From Bacteroidales bacterium (GTDB lineage: Bacteria > Bacteroidota > Bacteroidia > Bacteroidales > PXBB01), in contig JAQVVM010000028.1 in the NCBI GenBank assembly GCA_028698995.1, forward strand, positions 1 through 56,379: DNA of 56,379 bases. Direction: 5' to 3'. This document shows positions 16,993-26,135 of the stretch, piece after piece (within the stretch, counting starts at the first letter, position 1; every line of letters begins with the position of its first letter). The position numbers and the translations under genes are program-made. The notes beneath the pieces were generated by a model. The model saw only the letters and a program-made list of their open reading frames with translations. It ran no database searches and had not been told where the DNA came from.

Positions 16993-18330
16993 ATGTCAAT
17001 ATTTAAAAAATTATTCGGTTCTTCTACAGATTCTACACCATCGGGCAATGATTCCGAATCGTCAAGATCTTTTGGAAGATATACTGACATTAACAAATCC
17101 AGAGAACAACTAGATTATTGGAAAAAATCTAATGATGATTTCGCCACTAAGAATTATGTGAATTCATATTATAATTTAATGCAATATTTAAGGGATCCGC
17201 AGTATGACAATGTTAAAGTAACCAAGTCAGACAATGCAATTGAGTTTGAAATTATTCAAGGTTCTCAGCTCATTAGAGGTAGGGCTGATAATAATAAATT
17301 TAATGCCGAATCGAAAATTGCAAAATTTGACCGTCCAAGTGTAGCTTTTATGAGGCAGTTGGTAAACTCCAATTTCATACATCAGTACACACGTTTTGCC
17401 ATCAAGGATAATTTCATTTATTTGAAATGTGATAGTAAAAGCATTGATGCTTCCCCAAATAAATTATATGCGTCGCTCAAAGAGTTGGCTCTTAAAGCAG
17501 ACAAAATGGATGACTTTCTTATAAATGAATTTGATTTACTACAACCAATTGAAGGTCAACCTATTATCAAAATAAATGACAATGAAAAAGAAATCATGTA
17601 CAAATATCTCATTAAATGGATTAATGACGATCTTAACCGTATTGCAAAACTTGATGAAGGTCAACTGAGCGGAGGTATTTCTTTTATTTTACTGGCACTT
17701 TTATTCAGAATAGATTATTTGTTAAAACCTCAAGGGAATTTATTCAATAAGGTGGACAAAATAAATGGCATTTATAACGCTAAGGATAATAAAACAACTA
17801 TCGAACGCACGCGCCTCATGATTGACGAATTCAAAGCCATTCTGAATACTCCAAAGGAAAAAATCATACATGACTTTTATGACACAAAGAACACTTTTGG
17901 ATATGTTGGTGTGACATCTCACAAACAATTTTATGAATTCATTCTTGAGCAATTTAAAAATACCCAATGGTATTACGACAACAGATATAATGAAATTGTA
18001 ACATTGATATATGAATATATTATAGGTTACTCTTTGTATTATTTTGGGTTATATCCTGCCACTTTCGAATTGTTAAAGATTGCCTATATGGTCATGCAAG
18101 CAGATTTCTTTAAGGAAATTGGTATCAATGGCAGTAATCCTTATTTCAATTCAACTACCCAAACTTTGAATGGAAAAGCCATAGAAAGTGCCATTCAAAA
18201 AACCATTAATAAATACAAGAAAGATTATCCCAACTTAAATATCGTTCTTACAAATGTAAAATACCGTAACATGAACGAGTTCCTTTACACTTATCTGAAT
18301 GAAATAACTTATCTGAACTTTGCAGTTTAA
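16993..18330 (+). CDS. Uncharacterised protein, N-terminal YbjN-like segment
   Basis: 445 residues, no signal peptide, so probably cytoplasmic. The N-terminal 45 residues are polar and Ser-rich. Residues ~70-180 (VTKSDNAIEFEI, RPSVAFMRQLVNSNF, TRFAIKDNFIYLKCDSKSIDASPNKLY, LALKADKMDDFLINEF) have the beta-beta-helix pattern of the YbjN/type III chaperone-like fold. That is a pattern-level inference, not an assignment. The C-terminal half is mainly helical with aromatic-rich segments (YIIGYSLYYFGLYPATFELL). It is followed after 30 bp by a trypsin-like protease whose C-terminus shows a similar pattern, suggesting a two-protein system. I do not recognise a named family. Confidence 0.55.
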   Translation: MSIFKKLFGSSTDSTPSGNDSESSRSFGRYTDINKSREQLDYWKKSNDDFATKNYVNSYYNLMQYLRDPQYDNVKVTKSDNAIEFEIIQGSQLIRGRADNNKFNAESKIAKFDRPSVAFMRQLVNSNFIHQYTRFAIKDNFIYLKCDSKSIDASPNKLYASLKELALKADKMDDFLINEFDLLQPIEGQPIIKINDNEKEIMYKYLIKWINDDLNRIAKLDEGQLSGGISFILLALLFRIDYLLKPQGNLFNKVDKINGIYNAKDNKTTIERTRLMIDEFKAILNTPKEKIIHDFYDTKNTFGYVGVTSHKQFYEFILEQFKNTQWYYDNRYNEIVTLIYEYIIGYSLYYFGLYPATFELLKIAYMVMQADFFKEIGINGSNPYFNSTTQTLNGKAIESAIQKTINKYKKDYPNLNIVLTNVKYRNMNEFLYTYLNEITYLNFAV

Positions 18331-18360
18331 TTTATAAATACGCCAAAAAATATTGAAACC

Positions 18361-19449
18361 ATGAATGAAATCATAGAGAAATACAAAAATATTATCATAC
18401 AAATAGCCTCTCCCTATGGCAGTGGAACAGGTTTCTACAATAAGGAGAACAATGTCTTTGTTACAAATTATCATGTTATTGAAGGCAATGATGAGGTGTT
18501 AATCAGCGGAAGGAACTTAAAAAAAAGGACTGCTAAAGTCATTTTTCTTGACCCATTATACGATTTGGCATTTATTCAGGCACCTGAATCTCATGAAATG
18601 ATAGGAGGTCCATTAAATGTGTCTCCTGTTGGCGAAGGTGAAAGCATTATCGCTATTGGTAATCCTTACGGATTGAAATACACTGCCACAAAAGGTATTG
18701 TTTCAAAAGCAAGAAGAGCCTACAACGAAATCGATTACATTCAGATAGATGCAGCTATTAATGCAGGGAACAGCGGTGGCCCATTGGTAAACATGAATGG
18801 TGAAATAGTTGGTATAAACACTTTTATCATTAATCAAAGTGATGGATTGGGATTTTCACTCCCTGCTTCTTATCTTGCAAGTGCATTAAATGACTATGCT
18901 CTATTAAATAATGAAAAAGCTATCAGATGCAAATCCTGCAAAAAAATACTTACAGAGAAGCAAATTGATGGCTCTTATTGCTCAAATTGCGGTGCAGCCA
19001 TAGACATGAAAATTTTCAATCCAAAACCATTTTTCCCTGCTGGAGCAGCCTTTACTTTAGAAAAAATTTTTGAAAAAATCGGTTTTATTGTCAAAGAAAC
19101 CCGGATTGGTAACAACACATGGGAACTTGACCATGGCAGTGCACAAATTAAAGTAATTTACGATGCAAAAACCCGCTTTGTTATTGCAGATGCATGGCTA
19201 TGCAACCTTCCTGAGGAAAACATTCTAAACCTTTACGATTATCTTTTAAGAGAAAATTATGATAACGAAGGCTTGGTTTTCAGTGTTAATAATCAAGCTG
19301 TCCTTTTATCACTTATAACTTATGATGATGATATTAATATTGAATCAGGTGTTGAACTCTTTCGAAATATTCTTCAAAAAGCTGATTATTATGATGAGAT
19401 ACTTATCAACAAATATTTTGGAAAGAAAAGAATCATTGATTTAGAATAA
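18361..19449 (+). CDS. Trypsin-like serine protease with zinc ribbon and YbjN-like tail
   Basis: 362 residues without an export signal. Residues ~10-180 form a Deg/trypsin-like fold with a complete triad: H38 (TNYHVI), D68 (LYDLAFIQ) and S138 (GNSGGPLV). Residues 190-210 form a C-x2-C-x13-C-x2-C zinc ribbon (CKSC ... CSNC). Residues ~225-355 (FEKIGFIVKETRIGNNTWEL, IADAWLCNLPEENILNLYDYLL) resemble a YbjN/type III chaperone-like module rather than a PDZ domain. HtrA proteases normally have a signal peptide and PDZ domains; both are absent. An intracellular protease with unusual regulatory domains is therefore likely. It sits between the uncharacterised 445-residue protein (30 bp) and a DUF4301 gene (3 bp), probably in one operon. 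Confidence 0.82.
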   Translation: MNEIIEKYKNIIIQIASPYGSGTGFYNKENNVFVTNYHVIEGNDEVLISGRNLKKRTAKVIFLDPLYDLAFIQAPESHEMIGGPLNVSPVGEGESIIAIGNPYGLKYTATKGIVSKARRAYNEIDYIQIDAAINAGNSGGPLVNMNGEIVGINTFIINQSDGLGFSLPASYLASALNDYALLNNEKAIRCKSCKKILTEKQIDGSYCSNCGAAIDMKIFNPKPFFPAGAAFTLEKIFEKIGFIVKETRIGNNTWELDHGSAQIKVIYDAKTRFVIADAWLCNLPEENILNLYDYLLRENYDNEGLVFSVNNQAVLLSLITYDDDINIESGVELFRNILQKADYYDEILINKYFGKKRIIDLE

Positions 19450-19452
19450 AAA

Positions 19453-21000
19453 ATGAATACATTTTTCGATAAAAATGATATAGAACTTCTGAAACAGAAG
19501 CAGATTGAACATGACTTGGTGTTATCACAAATAGCCCTTTTTAAAAAGAGTATTCCATTTATTCATTTGCTGGAACCTGCAACTATAAAAAATGGCATAA
19601 AACAATTTAACGCAGAAGAAATTGAGGAAAAAATTGTTTTTTTTGAAAACAATGTACGTCAACTGAATCTTCTTAAATTCGTCCCTGCTTCCGGAGCAGC
19701 AAGTCGCATGTTTAAAGACTTCTTTTCTTTAAGGGAAGACTTTCTGTATCAAAGTAAGGACAATGATTTGTTAAATAAAAATATAAATTCCTTTTTTGAA
19801 AAATTATCCAAATATCCATTTTACGACAGTCTTAGGAAAATCATGACTAAGGTAGGTGAGGACTTTGAAGAAGCTATATCAACAAAAAACTTCCTTAAGA
19901 TCAGTCAGTATATACTTTTTGAAGAAGGTCTTAATTTTGCACAAACTCCTAAAGCACTTATTGAGTTTCATAATTATTTAGGTTTCACACGTACTGCTAT
20001 CGAGGAGCATCTTGTTGAAGGAGCACTCTACACAAGAGATACAAACAATAGGGTAAAACTTCATTTTACAATTTCCCCGGAGCATAAGGAAAGAATTACT
20101 CAGCTAATTGACCGTGTTAAACTGAATTATGAAAAATTACTTGGAGTAACTTTTAACATTTCATATTCTATTCAAAAACCTTCAACTGACACTATTGCTG
20201 TTGACAAAGACAATAAACCATTCAGGGATATTGACGGCAAACTGGTTTTCAGACCAGGGGGACATGGTGCACTTATTGAGAATCTCAATGATTGCTCTGA
20301 AGATCTAATCTTTATTAAAAACATTGATAATGTTGTACCCGACAGGTTAAAAAATGAGACGGTAAAATATAAGAAAGTATTAGCTGCCTTTTTAATTCAA
20401 TTAAAACAAAAAGTTCATGAATGCCTAGCAATACTAGACCGAAAATATTTACCTGAGTCAGAACTTATGTCTATTCTTAAAACAGCAAAAGATGAATTCG
20501 ACATCCACATTAATGTGTCAAAATTGAATCCAGAGGAACTGCAAGAAACTCTCTTTAATAGACTTAACAGACCCATCAGGGTTTGTGGAATGGTTATAAA
20601 TGAGGGAGAACCAGGAGGAGGTCCATTTCTGATTTTAAATCCACTTACCAATGAAGCCAGTTTGCAAATCATTGAAAGTTCACAGATTGACATGAATAAT
20701 CAGGAGCAATCAAACATAGCTAAACAAGCAACTCATTTTAACCCTGTAGATATTGTTTGCTGGACAAAAAATTATAAAGGGCAAAAATTTAACCTGAAAG
20801 ATTTTGTCAACCCTGATACTGCTTTCATCTCAACCAAATCCAAAGATGGCAAAGAACTTAAAGCACTTGAACTCCCAGGCTTATGGAATGGTGCTATGGC
20901 CGATTGGATTACATTATTTGTAGAAGTTCCCCTTGTAACATTTAATCCCGTAAAAACAGTGGATGATTTAATCAGGACTGAACATAAGGCTGTTTTATAA
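19453..21000 (+). CDS. DUF4301 family protein
   Basis: 515 residues. The motif FVPASGAASRMFKDFF near residue 75 and the glycine-rich FRPGGHGALIENLND near residue 270 are characteristic of DUF4301, a Bacteroidota-enriched family that looks like a nucleotidyltransferase-type alpha/beta enzyme. GMVINEGEPGGGPFLI and NPVDIVCW-type segments are also conserved in it. The biochemical activity is not established. The ATG follows the protease stop by 3 bp, so it is very probably co-transcribed, although DUF4301 genes need not be functionally linked to proteases. It is predicted to be cytoplasmic. Confidence 0.8.
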   Translation: MNTFFDKNDIELLKQKQIEHDLVLSQIALFKKSIPFIHLLEPATIKNGIKQFNAEEIEEKIVFFENNVRQLNLLKFVPASGAASRMFKDFFSLREDFLYQSKDNDLLNKNINSFFEKLSKYPFYDSLRKIMTKVGEDFEEAISTKNFLKISQYILFEEGLNFAQTPKALIEFHNYLGFTRTAIEEHLVEGALYTRDTNNRVKLHFTISPEHKERITQLIDRVKLNYEKLLGVTFNISYSIQKPSTDTIAVDKDNKPFRDIDGKLVFRPGGHGALIENLNDCSEDLIFIKNIDNVVPDRLKNETVKYKKVLAAFLIQLKQKVHECLAILDRKYLPESELMSILKTAKDEFDIHINVSKLNPEELQETLFNRLNRPIRVCGMVINEGEPGGGPFLILNPLTNEASLQIIESSQIDMNNQEQSNIAKQATHFNPVDIVCWTKNYKGQKFNLKDFVNPDTAFISTKSKDGKELKALELPGLWNGAMADWITLFVEVPLVTFNPVKTVDDLIRTEHKAVL

Positions 21001-21025
21001 TTACATTTTACTTTTTTATAATTTC

Positions 21026-21033
21026 TATATTTG
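21026..21033 (+). promoter_or_regulatory. Bacteroidota -7 promoter box (TATATTTG)
   Basis: Exact TAnnTTTG match 58 bp before ATG 21091 of the FKBP lipoprotein. Transcription would start near 21040. Confidence 0.6.
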
Positions 21034-21090
21034 CAAATCCTTAAAATATTATCTGTTTAAGTGCGTTCAAACTTTAATAAATTTTTCAAC

Positions 21091-21621
21091 ATGAGGATTC
21101 AACTTTATATCCTTTCATTATTCTTAATTTTTCAAGCTTGTAATAATTCAAATAACCAGTCTCAGACCGATCTTGGAGACTTAAAGGAACCTTTGATTAA
21201 TGCCAATAAACACCTCGCAGAAGTGGAGAATGAAGATATTGAAAATTATATCCGCAGGTACGGATGGCAAATGGAAGAAACAGGAACAGGACTTAGGATT
21301 ATGATTTATAAGAACGGACAAGGACTTCCAGCTGAAAGCGGCGATATTGTTAAAGTAAAATACAAAGTTAATCTCATCACAGGACTTGTTGTTTACTCCT
21401 CTGATGAAGATGGACCATTAGAATTTCTTACAGGAAGAGCTGAAACCATTAACGGATTAGAAGAAGCTGTTCTAAGAATGCGTGTTGGAGATAAAGCCAA
21501 AGTTATAATTCCATCACATCTGGCCTACGGACTTTTAGGAGATGAGGAAAGAATTCCAAAACGTGCCACACTTATTTATGATGTAGAATTGTTTAGTATT
21601 TTGAAAAAACCAAAAGAATAA
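21091..21621 (+). CDS. FKBP-type peptidyl-prolyl isomerase lipoprotein
   Basis: 176 residues from ATG 21091. A GTG at 21061 would add ten residues that break the signal peptide pattern. The signal MRIQLYILSLFLIFQAC ends in a lipobox (C17). The FKBP domain spans residues ~70-170: GLPAESGDIVKVKYKVNLITG, GLEEAVLRMRVGDKAKVIIPSHLAYG, IPKRATLIYDVELFSI. It catalyses cis-trans isomerisation of prolyl bonds, assisting folding of envelope proteins from the periplasmic face of a membrane. Aromatic positions of the pocket are partly changed (VVYSSDEDG in place of the usual F-D-S loop), as in many Bacteroidota lipoprotein FKBPs. It converges on nqrF with 19 bp between genes. Confidence 0.85.
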   Translation: MRIQLYILSLFLIFQACNNSNNQSQTDLGDLKEPLINANKHLAEVENEDIENYIRRYGWQMEETGTGLRIMIYKNGQGLPAESGDIVKVKYKVNLITGLVVYSSDEDGPLEFLTGRAETINGLEEAVLRMRVGDKAKVIIPSHLAYGLLGDEERIPKRATLIYDVELFSILKKPKE

Positions 21622-21640
21622 TAAATTTAAAGAAAAGTTA

Positions 21641-22909
21641 CTAGCCTCCAAAATCGTCAAATGCAATATTTTCACTTGGTACTCCAAGAGAGTCAAGCAT
21701 TTTAAAAACAGCATCATTCATCATGGGAGGTCCACAAAGATAATATTCAATTTCTTCCGGCTCCGGATGTTGTTTTAAATACTTTTCAAGTACAACTTGA
21801 TGAATGAAACCTTTATAACCGGTCCAGTTATCTTCTGCCAAAGGTTCTGATAATGCCAGATTAAATTTAAAGTTGGGAAATTCCTTCTCAATTTTACGAA
21901 AATGTTCTTCATAGAAAACCTCTCTTAAAGATCGAGCTCCATACCAATAGGATACTTTTCTGTTGGTCTTTGCTGTGTGAAAAAGATGGAAAATGTGAGA
22001 GCGGAGAGGCGCCATACCTGCACCGCCACCTATATAGAGCATTTCATTATTGGTTTTCTTAATATGAAATTCGCCATAGGGGCCTGAAACCATAACTTTA
22101 TCTCCCGGCTTGCGTGAAAAAATATAAGAGGAGCAAATTCCGGGGTTAACATCCATGAATTTTTTCTTTGAATTGTCCCATGGTGGGGTAGCAATTCTAA
22201 TATTGAGCATAACAATATTTCCTTCAGCAGGGTGATTGGCCATAGAATATGCCCTGTAAATAGGTTCGGGGTTTTTCATTTTCAAGTCCCACATATTGAA
22301 TTTGTTCCAATCCTCTTTATAAGCCTCTTCAATAATCATATCTTTATAATGCACCTCACAGGCAGGAACATCAATCTGAATATAACCTCCGGATTCAAAT
22401 TCAAGACTTTCACCTTCGGGAAGTTTAACTACAAATTCTTTTATAAAAGTAGCTACATTATGATTTGAAACAACTTCACATTCCCATTTTTTAATTCCAA
22501 AGATTTCTTTGGGAATTGTTATTTCCATGTTTTCCTTAACTTTAACCTGACATCCCAAACGCCAGTTGTTGGCTTGTTCTTTTCTTGTAAAGAAATTCAC
22601 TTCTGTAGGTAAAATACTACCTCCGCCCTTTGTAACCTGACATTTACACATAGCACATGTACCTCCTCCACCACAAGCAGAAGGTAGAAAAATCTTCTGG
22701 GCAGATAAGGTCTGCAACAAACTTGAACCAGATGAGACTTCAAAGACCTTTTCTTCGTTAATTGTAAGGGTTACTGGTCCTGATGGTACAAGCTTTGCGC
22801 GTGCAAATAGTAAAACAGCGATTAAAATTAATAGGATAACAAGAAAGACAACAACACTGATACCTATGATTGTTGCGGTGCCCATTGAAAGGAGAATATT
22901 ATTCAGCAT
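21641..22909 (-). CDS. nqrF: Na+-translocating NADH:quinone reductase subunit F
   Basis: 422 residues. An N-terminal membrane helix (residues ~8-36) precedes a 2Fe-2S ferredoxin domain with C79, C85, C88 and C120, matching the spacing of Vibrio NqrF (6, 3, 32). An FAD/NADH reductase domain follows: RAYSMANHP (flavin), [12 protein letters not shown] (NADH) and YYLCGPPMM. This subunit takes electrons from NADH and passes them via FAD and the iron-sulphur centre into the complex. It is the last gene of nqrABCDEF, 10 bp after nqrE, and ends tail-to-tail with the FKBP gene. The full length and intact motifs indicate a functional subunit. Confidence 0.97.
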   Translation of the reverse strand: MLNNILLSMGTATIIGISVVVFLVILLILIAVLLFARAKLVPSGPVTLTINEEKVFEVSSGSSLLQTLSAQKIFLPSACGGGGTCAMCKCQVTKGGGSILPTEVNFFTRKEQANNWRLGCQVKVKENMEITIPKEIFGIKKWECEVVSNHNVATFIKEFVVKLPEGESLEFESGGYIQIDVPACEVHYKDMIIEEAYKEDWNKFNMWDLKMKNPEPIYRAYSMANHPAEGNIVMLNIRIATPPWDNSKKKFMDVNPGICSSYIFSRKPGDKVMVSGPYGEFHIKKTNNEMLYIGGGAGMAPLRSHIFHLFHTAKTNRKVSYWYGARSLREVFYEEHFRKIEKEFPNFKFNLALSEPLAEDNWTGYKGFIHQVVLEKYLKQHPEPEEIEYYLCGPPMMNDAVFKMLDSLGVPSENIAFDDFGG

Positions 22910-22919
22910 TTTTTCAATT

Positions 22920-23537
22920 TTATAATTTTATACCTAAAAAACTCATAAAGGCTATACCCATCAAACCTGTAATGATAAATGAGATACCTAAACCACGCAA
23001 TGCCGGAGGGATATTGGAATATTCAATTTTTTCACGTATTGCTGCAATGCCTACAATAGCAAGAAACCATCCTACTCCGGAGCCAAGACCAAAAGAAGTA
23101 GCATGCAGAATACTGGTATATTCTCTTTCCTGCATAAACAAAGCGCCGCCTAAAATTGCACAGTTAACTGCTATAAGGGGTAAGAATATTCCTAGTGATG
23201 AATAAAGTGCAGGTGAAAATTTTTCTATAAACATTTCTACCAACTGTACCATTGAAGCAATGATGGCTATAAATATAATAAATGAGAGAAAACTCAGATC
23301 CAAATCTTTAAAATCAGCACTAATCCATGATAATGCACCTGGAGCCAGTAAATAATTTTCAAGGATATAATTGATTGGAACTGTAATTCCTAAAACAAAA
23401 ATAACAGCAATTCCCAAACCCACAGAAGTTTTAACAGTTTTAGAAATGGCAAGATACGAGCACATGCCTAAAAAATAGGCAAATACCATATTATCAATAA
23501 AAATTGATTTGACAAAAATATTTAATACTTCTTCCAT
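22920..23537 (-). CDS. nqrE: Na+-translocating NADH:quinone reductase subunit E
   Basis: 205 residues with six membrane segments. Opening [25 protein letters not shown] and the internal [12 protein letters not shown] motif are typical; the two cysteines in equivalent half-repeats ([15 protein letters not shown]) bind the shared intramembrane iron centre with NqrD. It moves electrons across the membrane within the Na+ pump. The gene lies 21 bp after nqrD and 10 bp before nqrF. Confidence 0.96.
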   Translation of the reverse strand: MEEVLNIFVKSIFIDNMVFAYFLGMCSYLAISKTVKTSVGLGIAVIFVLGITVPINYILENYLLAPGALSWISADFKDLDLSFLSFIIFIAIIASMVQLVEMFIEKFSPALYSSLGIFLPLIAVNCAILGGALFMQEREYTSILHATSFGLGSGVGWFLAIVGIAAIREKIEYSNIPPALRGLGISFIITGLMGIAFMSFLGIKL

Positions 23538-23558
23538 AATTATTGCAATTTTTTAGAA

Positions 23559-24209
23559 TTAACTGATATCAACTAAATTTTTATTTCTGCTTCGCTGAAT
23601 CCAGATAATAACACCAATCAGTATCAAAGCCATCGGTGGTAATATCATCATACCATTATCAACATAAAAGCCGTTATTGCTCATATAAAAAGATTCTGGA
23701 ATGACACGAAATCCCCAGAGAGTTCCTGATCCTAATAATTCTCTGAAAAAAGCAACAACAATTAAAATAAACCCATATCCCATGCCATTTCCGACACCAT
23801 CAACAAATGAAGGCCAAGGTTTATTGGCTAAAGCAAATGCCTCAAGACGCCCCATAATAATGCAATTTGTTATTATCAAACCAACAAAAACCGAAAGTTG
23901 CTTACTGATGTCATATACAAAGGCTTTTAAAAGCTGGTCAACAATTATAACCATAAGAGCAACCACTACTAATTGAACAATAATCCTGATTCTAGGAGGA
24001 ATACCATTTCTCAGTAAAGAAATGAGCAGGTTAGAAAATGCTGTTACAACAATAACTGATAAGGCCATTACAAAAGCCGGTTGTAATTTAACTGTAACAG
24101 CCAATGCCGAACAAATCCCCAAAACTTTTACAGTAATTGGATTATCGTTACCAAAAGGGGACGTTAGTATTTTCCCTATCTCTGATGAAAATATAGAATT
24201 TTTACTCAT
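23559..24209 (-). CDS. nqrD: Na+-translocating NADH:quinone reductase subunit D
   Basis: 216 residues, six membrane segments, homologous to NqrE in inverted topology. GICSALAVTVKL and ITNCIIMGRLEAFA carry the two iron-ligand cysteines. DGVGNGMGYGFILI is a conserved loop. It overlaps nqrC by 8 bases, indicating translational coupling. Together with NqrE it forms the intramembrane iron site that links NqrF to the FMN subunits. Confidence 0.96.
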   Translation of the reverse strand: MSKNSIFSSEIGKILTSPFGNDNPITVKVLGICSALAVTVKLQPAFVMALSVIVVTAFSNLLISLLRNGIPPRIRIIVQLVVVALMVIIVDQLLKAFVYDISKQLSVFVGLIITNCIIMGRLEAFALANKPWPSFVDGVGNGMGYGFILIVVAFFRELLGSGTLWGFRVIPESFYMSNNGFYVDNGMMILPPMALILIGVIIWIQRSRNKNLVDIS

Positions 24210-24909
24210 TGATATTTTGATTTTTAATATTTATAAAATAATTAACATAAAAGCTGATGTTTTCATTAAGCATGTTGTTAACTCCGTTGCTCGTAATTGT
24301 TCCACCCGAAATAGCATCTACACCATGTACATCCCCTTCGGGAGCGCCTCCTTTTACAACTTTAACGGACACAAAATTGTTTAACTCATCAAATATTTTT
24401 TTATTTTTGAATTGTTCTCTAAATTTTTCTGTTACAATTTCAGCTCCCAATCCGGGAGTTTCACTTTTATGGTCGAAAATTGCTCCATAAACAGTGTTAA
24501 AGTCATCCTTCAAAGAAATGTATCCCCAAACAGCTCCCCAAAGACCTCTTCCCCAAAGCGGAATAATGTAGTACTTTGCAGCATCAACTTCTGCAACAAA
24601 AAGAGGCATTTCTCTTAAAGCAACATCTTTCTTCAATTCAATTTTTAATGAAACATCAAATGCATTACCCGATCTGTAGCTTCCATCCGATTTAACGAGT
24701 ATTTCATCTTTTATATATCTTTCATACATCTCAACTGCTTTCTTTTTTTCGCTACTGATATTAACAGAGGAAAGAATATTTTGTATTTTCTCTGTCTTCA
24801 CATTAGCCTCCTGATAAGGTTTCAGAAAAGTGGCAACGAATGCAAGTGTGACTGCAACAATCACAACCATTATCGTTGAATAAATAAATATATATCTGTT
24901 GCTGTACAT
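24202..24909 (-). CDS. nqrC: Na+-translocating NADH:quinone reductase subunit C
   Basis: 235 residues: one N-terminal membrane helix (IYSTIMVVIVAVTLAFVATFL) and a periplasmic FMN-binding domain. VDAISGGTITSNGV holds the flavinylation threonine (T204), to which FMN is covalently attached through a phosphoester by ApbE. GLGAEIVTEKF is another family motif. ApbE itself is not in the window. It carries electrons from the NqrDE iron centre to NqrB. It overlaps nqrD by 8 bases and lies 45 bp after nqrB. Confidence 0.96.
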   Translation of the reverse strand: MYSNRYIFIYSTIMVVIVAVTLAFVATFLKPYQEANVKTEKIQNILSSVNISSEKKKAVEMYERYIKDEILVKSDGSYRSGNAFDVSLKIELKKDVALREMPLFVAEVDAAKYYIIPLWGRGLWGAVWGYISLKDDFNTVYGAIFDHKSETPGLGAEIVTEKFREQFKNKKIFDELNNFVSVKVVKGGAPEGDVHGVDAISGGTITSNGVNNMLNENISFYVNYFINIKNQNINE

Positions 24910-24954
24910 CGTTTGTTTATTTTGTTTTAATTATCTTTAATATTGAGATTTAGT

Positions 24955-26115
24955 TTAGGACTTGATAATTTTAGTTCTTTTCAATCTTCTGTTAATATTT
25001 GCTCCCACAACGTAATGATCAATAAGTGGTGCAAAAGCATTAAACAAAAGAATAGACAACATCATTCCCTCAGGATAAGCAGGATTTAGCACTCTTATAA
25101 GCACAGCAAATACACCAATAAGAAAACCGTATATTATCTTTCCTGTATTTGTCTGAGATCCTGAAACAGGGTCAGTAGCCATAAAAACAGCACCAAAAGC
25201 AAAGCCGCCCATGATTAAGTGATAATAGGCAGGCATGTTCATATAGGCATTAGTACCCAAGAGATTAAAAAGCAATCCCATCATCAAACCACCGGTAAAA
25301 ACAGAAATCATTATTCTAAGACTTGCAATTCCTGTAATAATTAAAAATACTGCGCCTAATAAAATCGCCAATGTCGAAGTTTCTCCTACAGAACCCGGTA
25401 TAAATCCCAGAAACATATCCAAAGGTGAAGGCATATTACCGAAATTTCCTGCAGCTGCTTCAGCTAAGGGAGTGGCACCCGATACAGCATCTGCTTTTTC
25501 GGAAATCCAGACATTATCACCAGACATAGATGCCGGATATGCAAAAAATAAAAATGCACGCGCTAGTAAAGCCGGATTAAATACATTCATCCCTGTTCCT
25601 CCGAAAACTTCCTTTCCTATAATAACCGCGAAAGCAGTAGCTATAGCCAACATCCATAAAGGTATATCCGGTGGTACAATAAGTGGAATAAGCATACCCG
25701 AAACCAAATATCCCTCATTAACCTTATGACCATTTATCTGTGCAAAAGCAAACTCAATACCCAATCCAACAACATACGATACTACTATTAACGGAAAAAT
25801 CTTTAAAAAACCATAAATTATCTTTGGCAAAAACATGTCAAATATGGAATTAAACTCATGACCATGTGAAAGATAATGTTGATGACCTACATTCCAAATA
25901 CCAAATAATAGTGCAGGCATTAATGCAAGGATTACCATTGTCATTGTTCTTTTCAGATCAATAGCATCGCGAATATGTGCGCCTGAATGCGTTGTATGAT
26001 TCGGAACAAATAAAAAGGTAGAAAATGCATCAAAAGTAGATTCCAAAAACGATAACTTACCTCCTTTTCTAAATGAGGGCTCAACTTTATCGAGGATATT
26101 TTTAATAAACTTCAT
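24955..26115 (-). CDS. nqrB: Na+-translocating NADH:quinone reductase subunit B
   Basis: 386 residues, about ten membrane segments. ADAVSGATPLAEA contains T215, the second covalent FMN attachment site. FGGTGMNVFNPALLARAFLFF and MATDPVSGSQT are conserved. NqrB holds the Na+ channel, riboflavin and quinone-reduction region. It is the second gene of the operon, 20 bp after nqrA. Confidence 0.97.
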   Translation of the reverse strand: MKFIKNILDKVEPSFRKGGKLSFLESTFDAFSTFLFVPNHTTHSGAHIRDAIDLKRTMTMVILALMPALLFGIWNVGHQHYLSHGHEFNSIFDMFLPKIIYGFLKIFPLIVVSYVVGLGIEFAFAQINGHKVNEGYLVSGMLIPLIVPPDIPLWMLAIATAFAVIIGKEVFGGTGMNVFNPALLARAFLFFAYPASMSGDNVWISEKADAVSGATPLAEAAAGNFGNMPSPLDMFLGFIPGSVGETSTLAILLGAVFLIITGIASLRIMISVFTGGLMMGLLFNLLGTNAYMNMPAYYHLIMGGFAFGAVFMATDPVSGSQTNTGKIIYGFLIGVFAVLIRVLNPAYPEGMMLSILLFNAFAPLIDHYVVGANINRRLKRTKIIKS

Positions 26116-26135
26116 GTATTTTATAATTAAATTTA

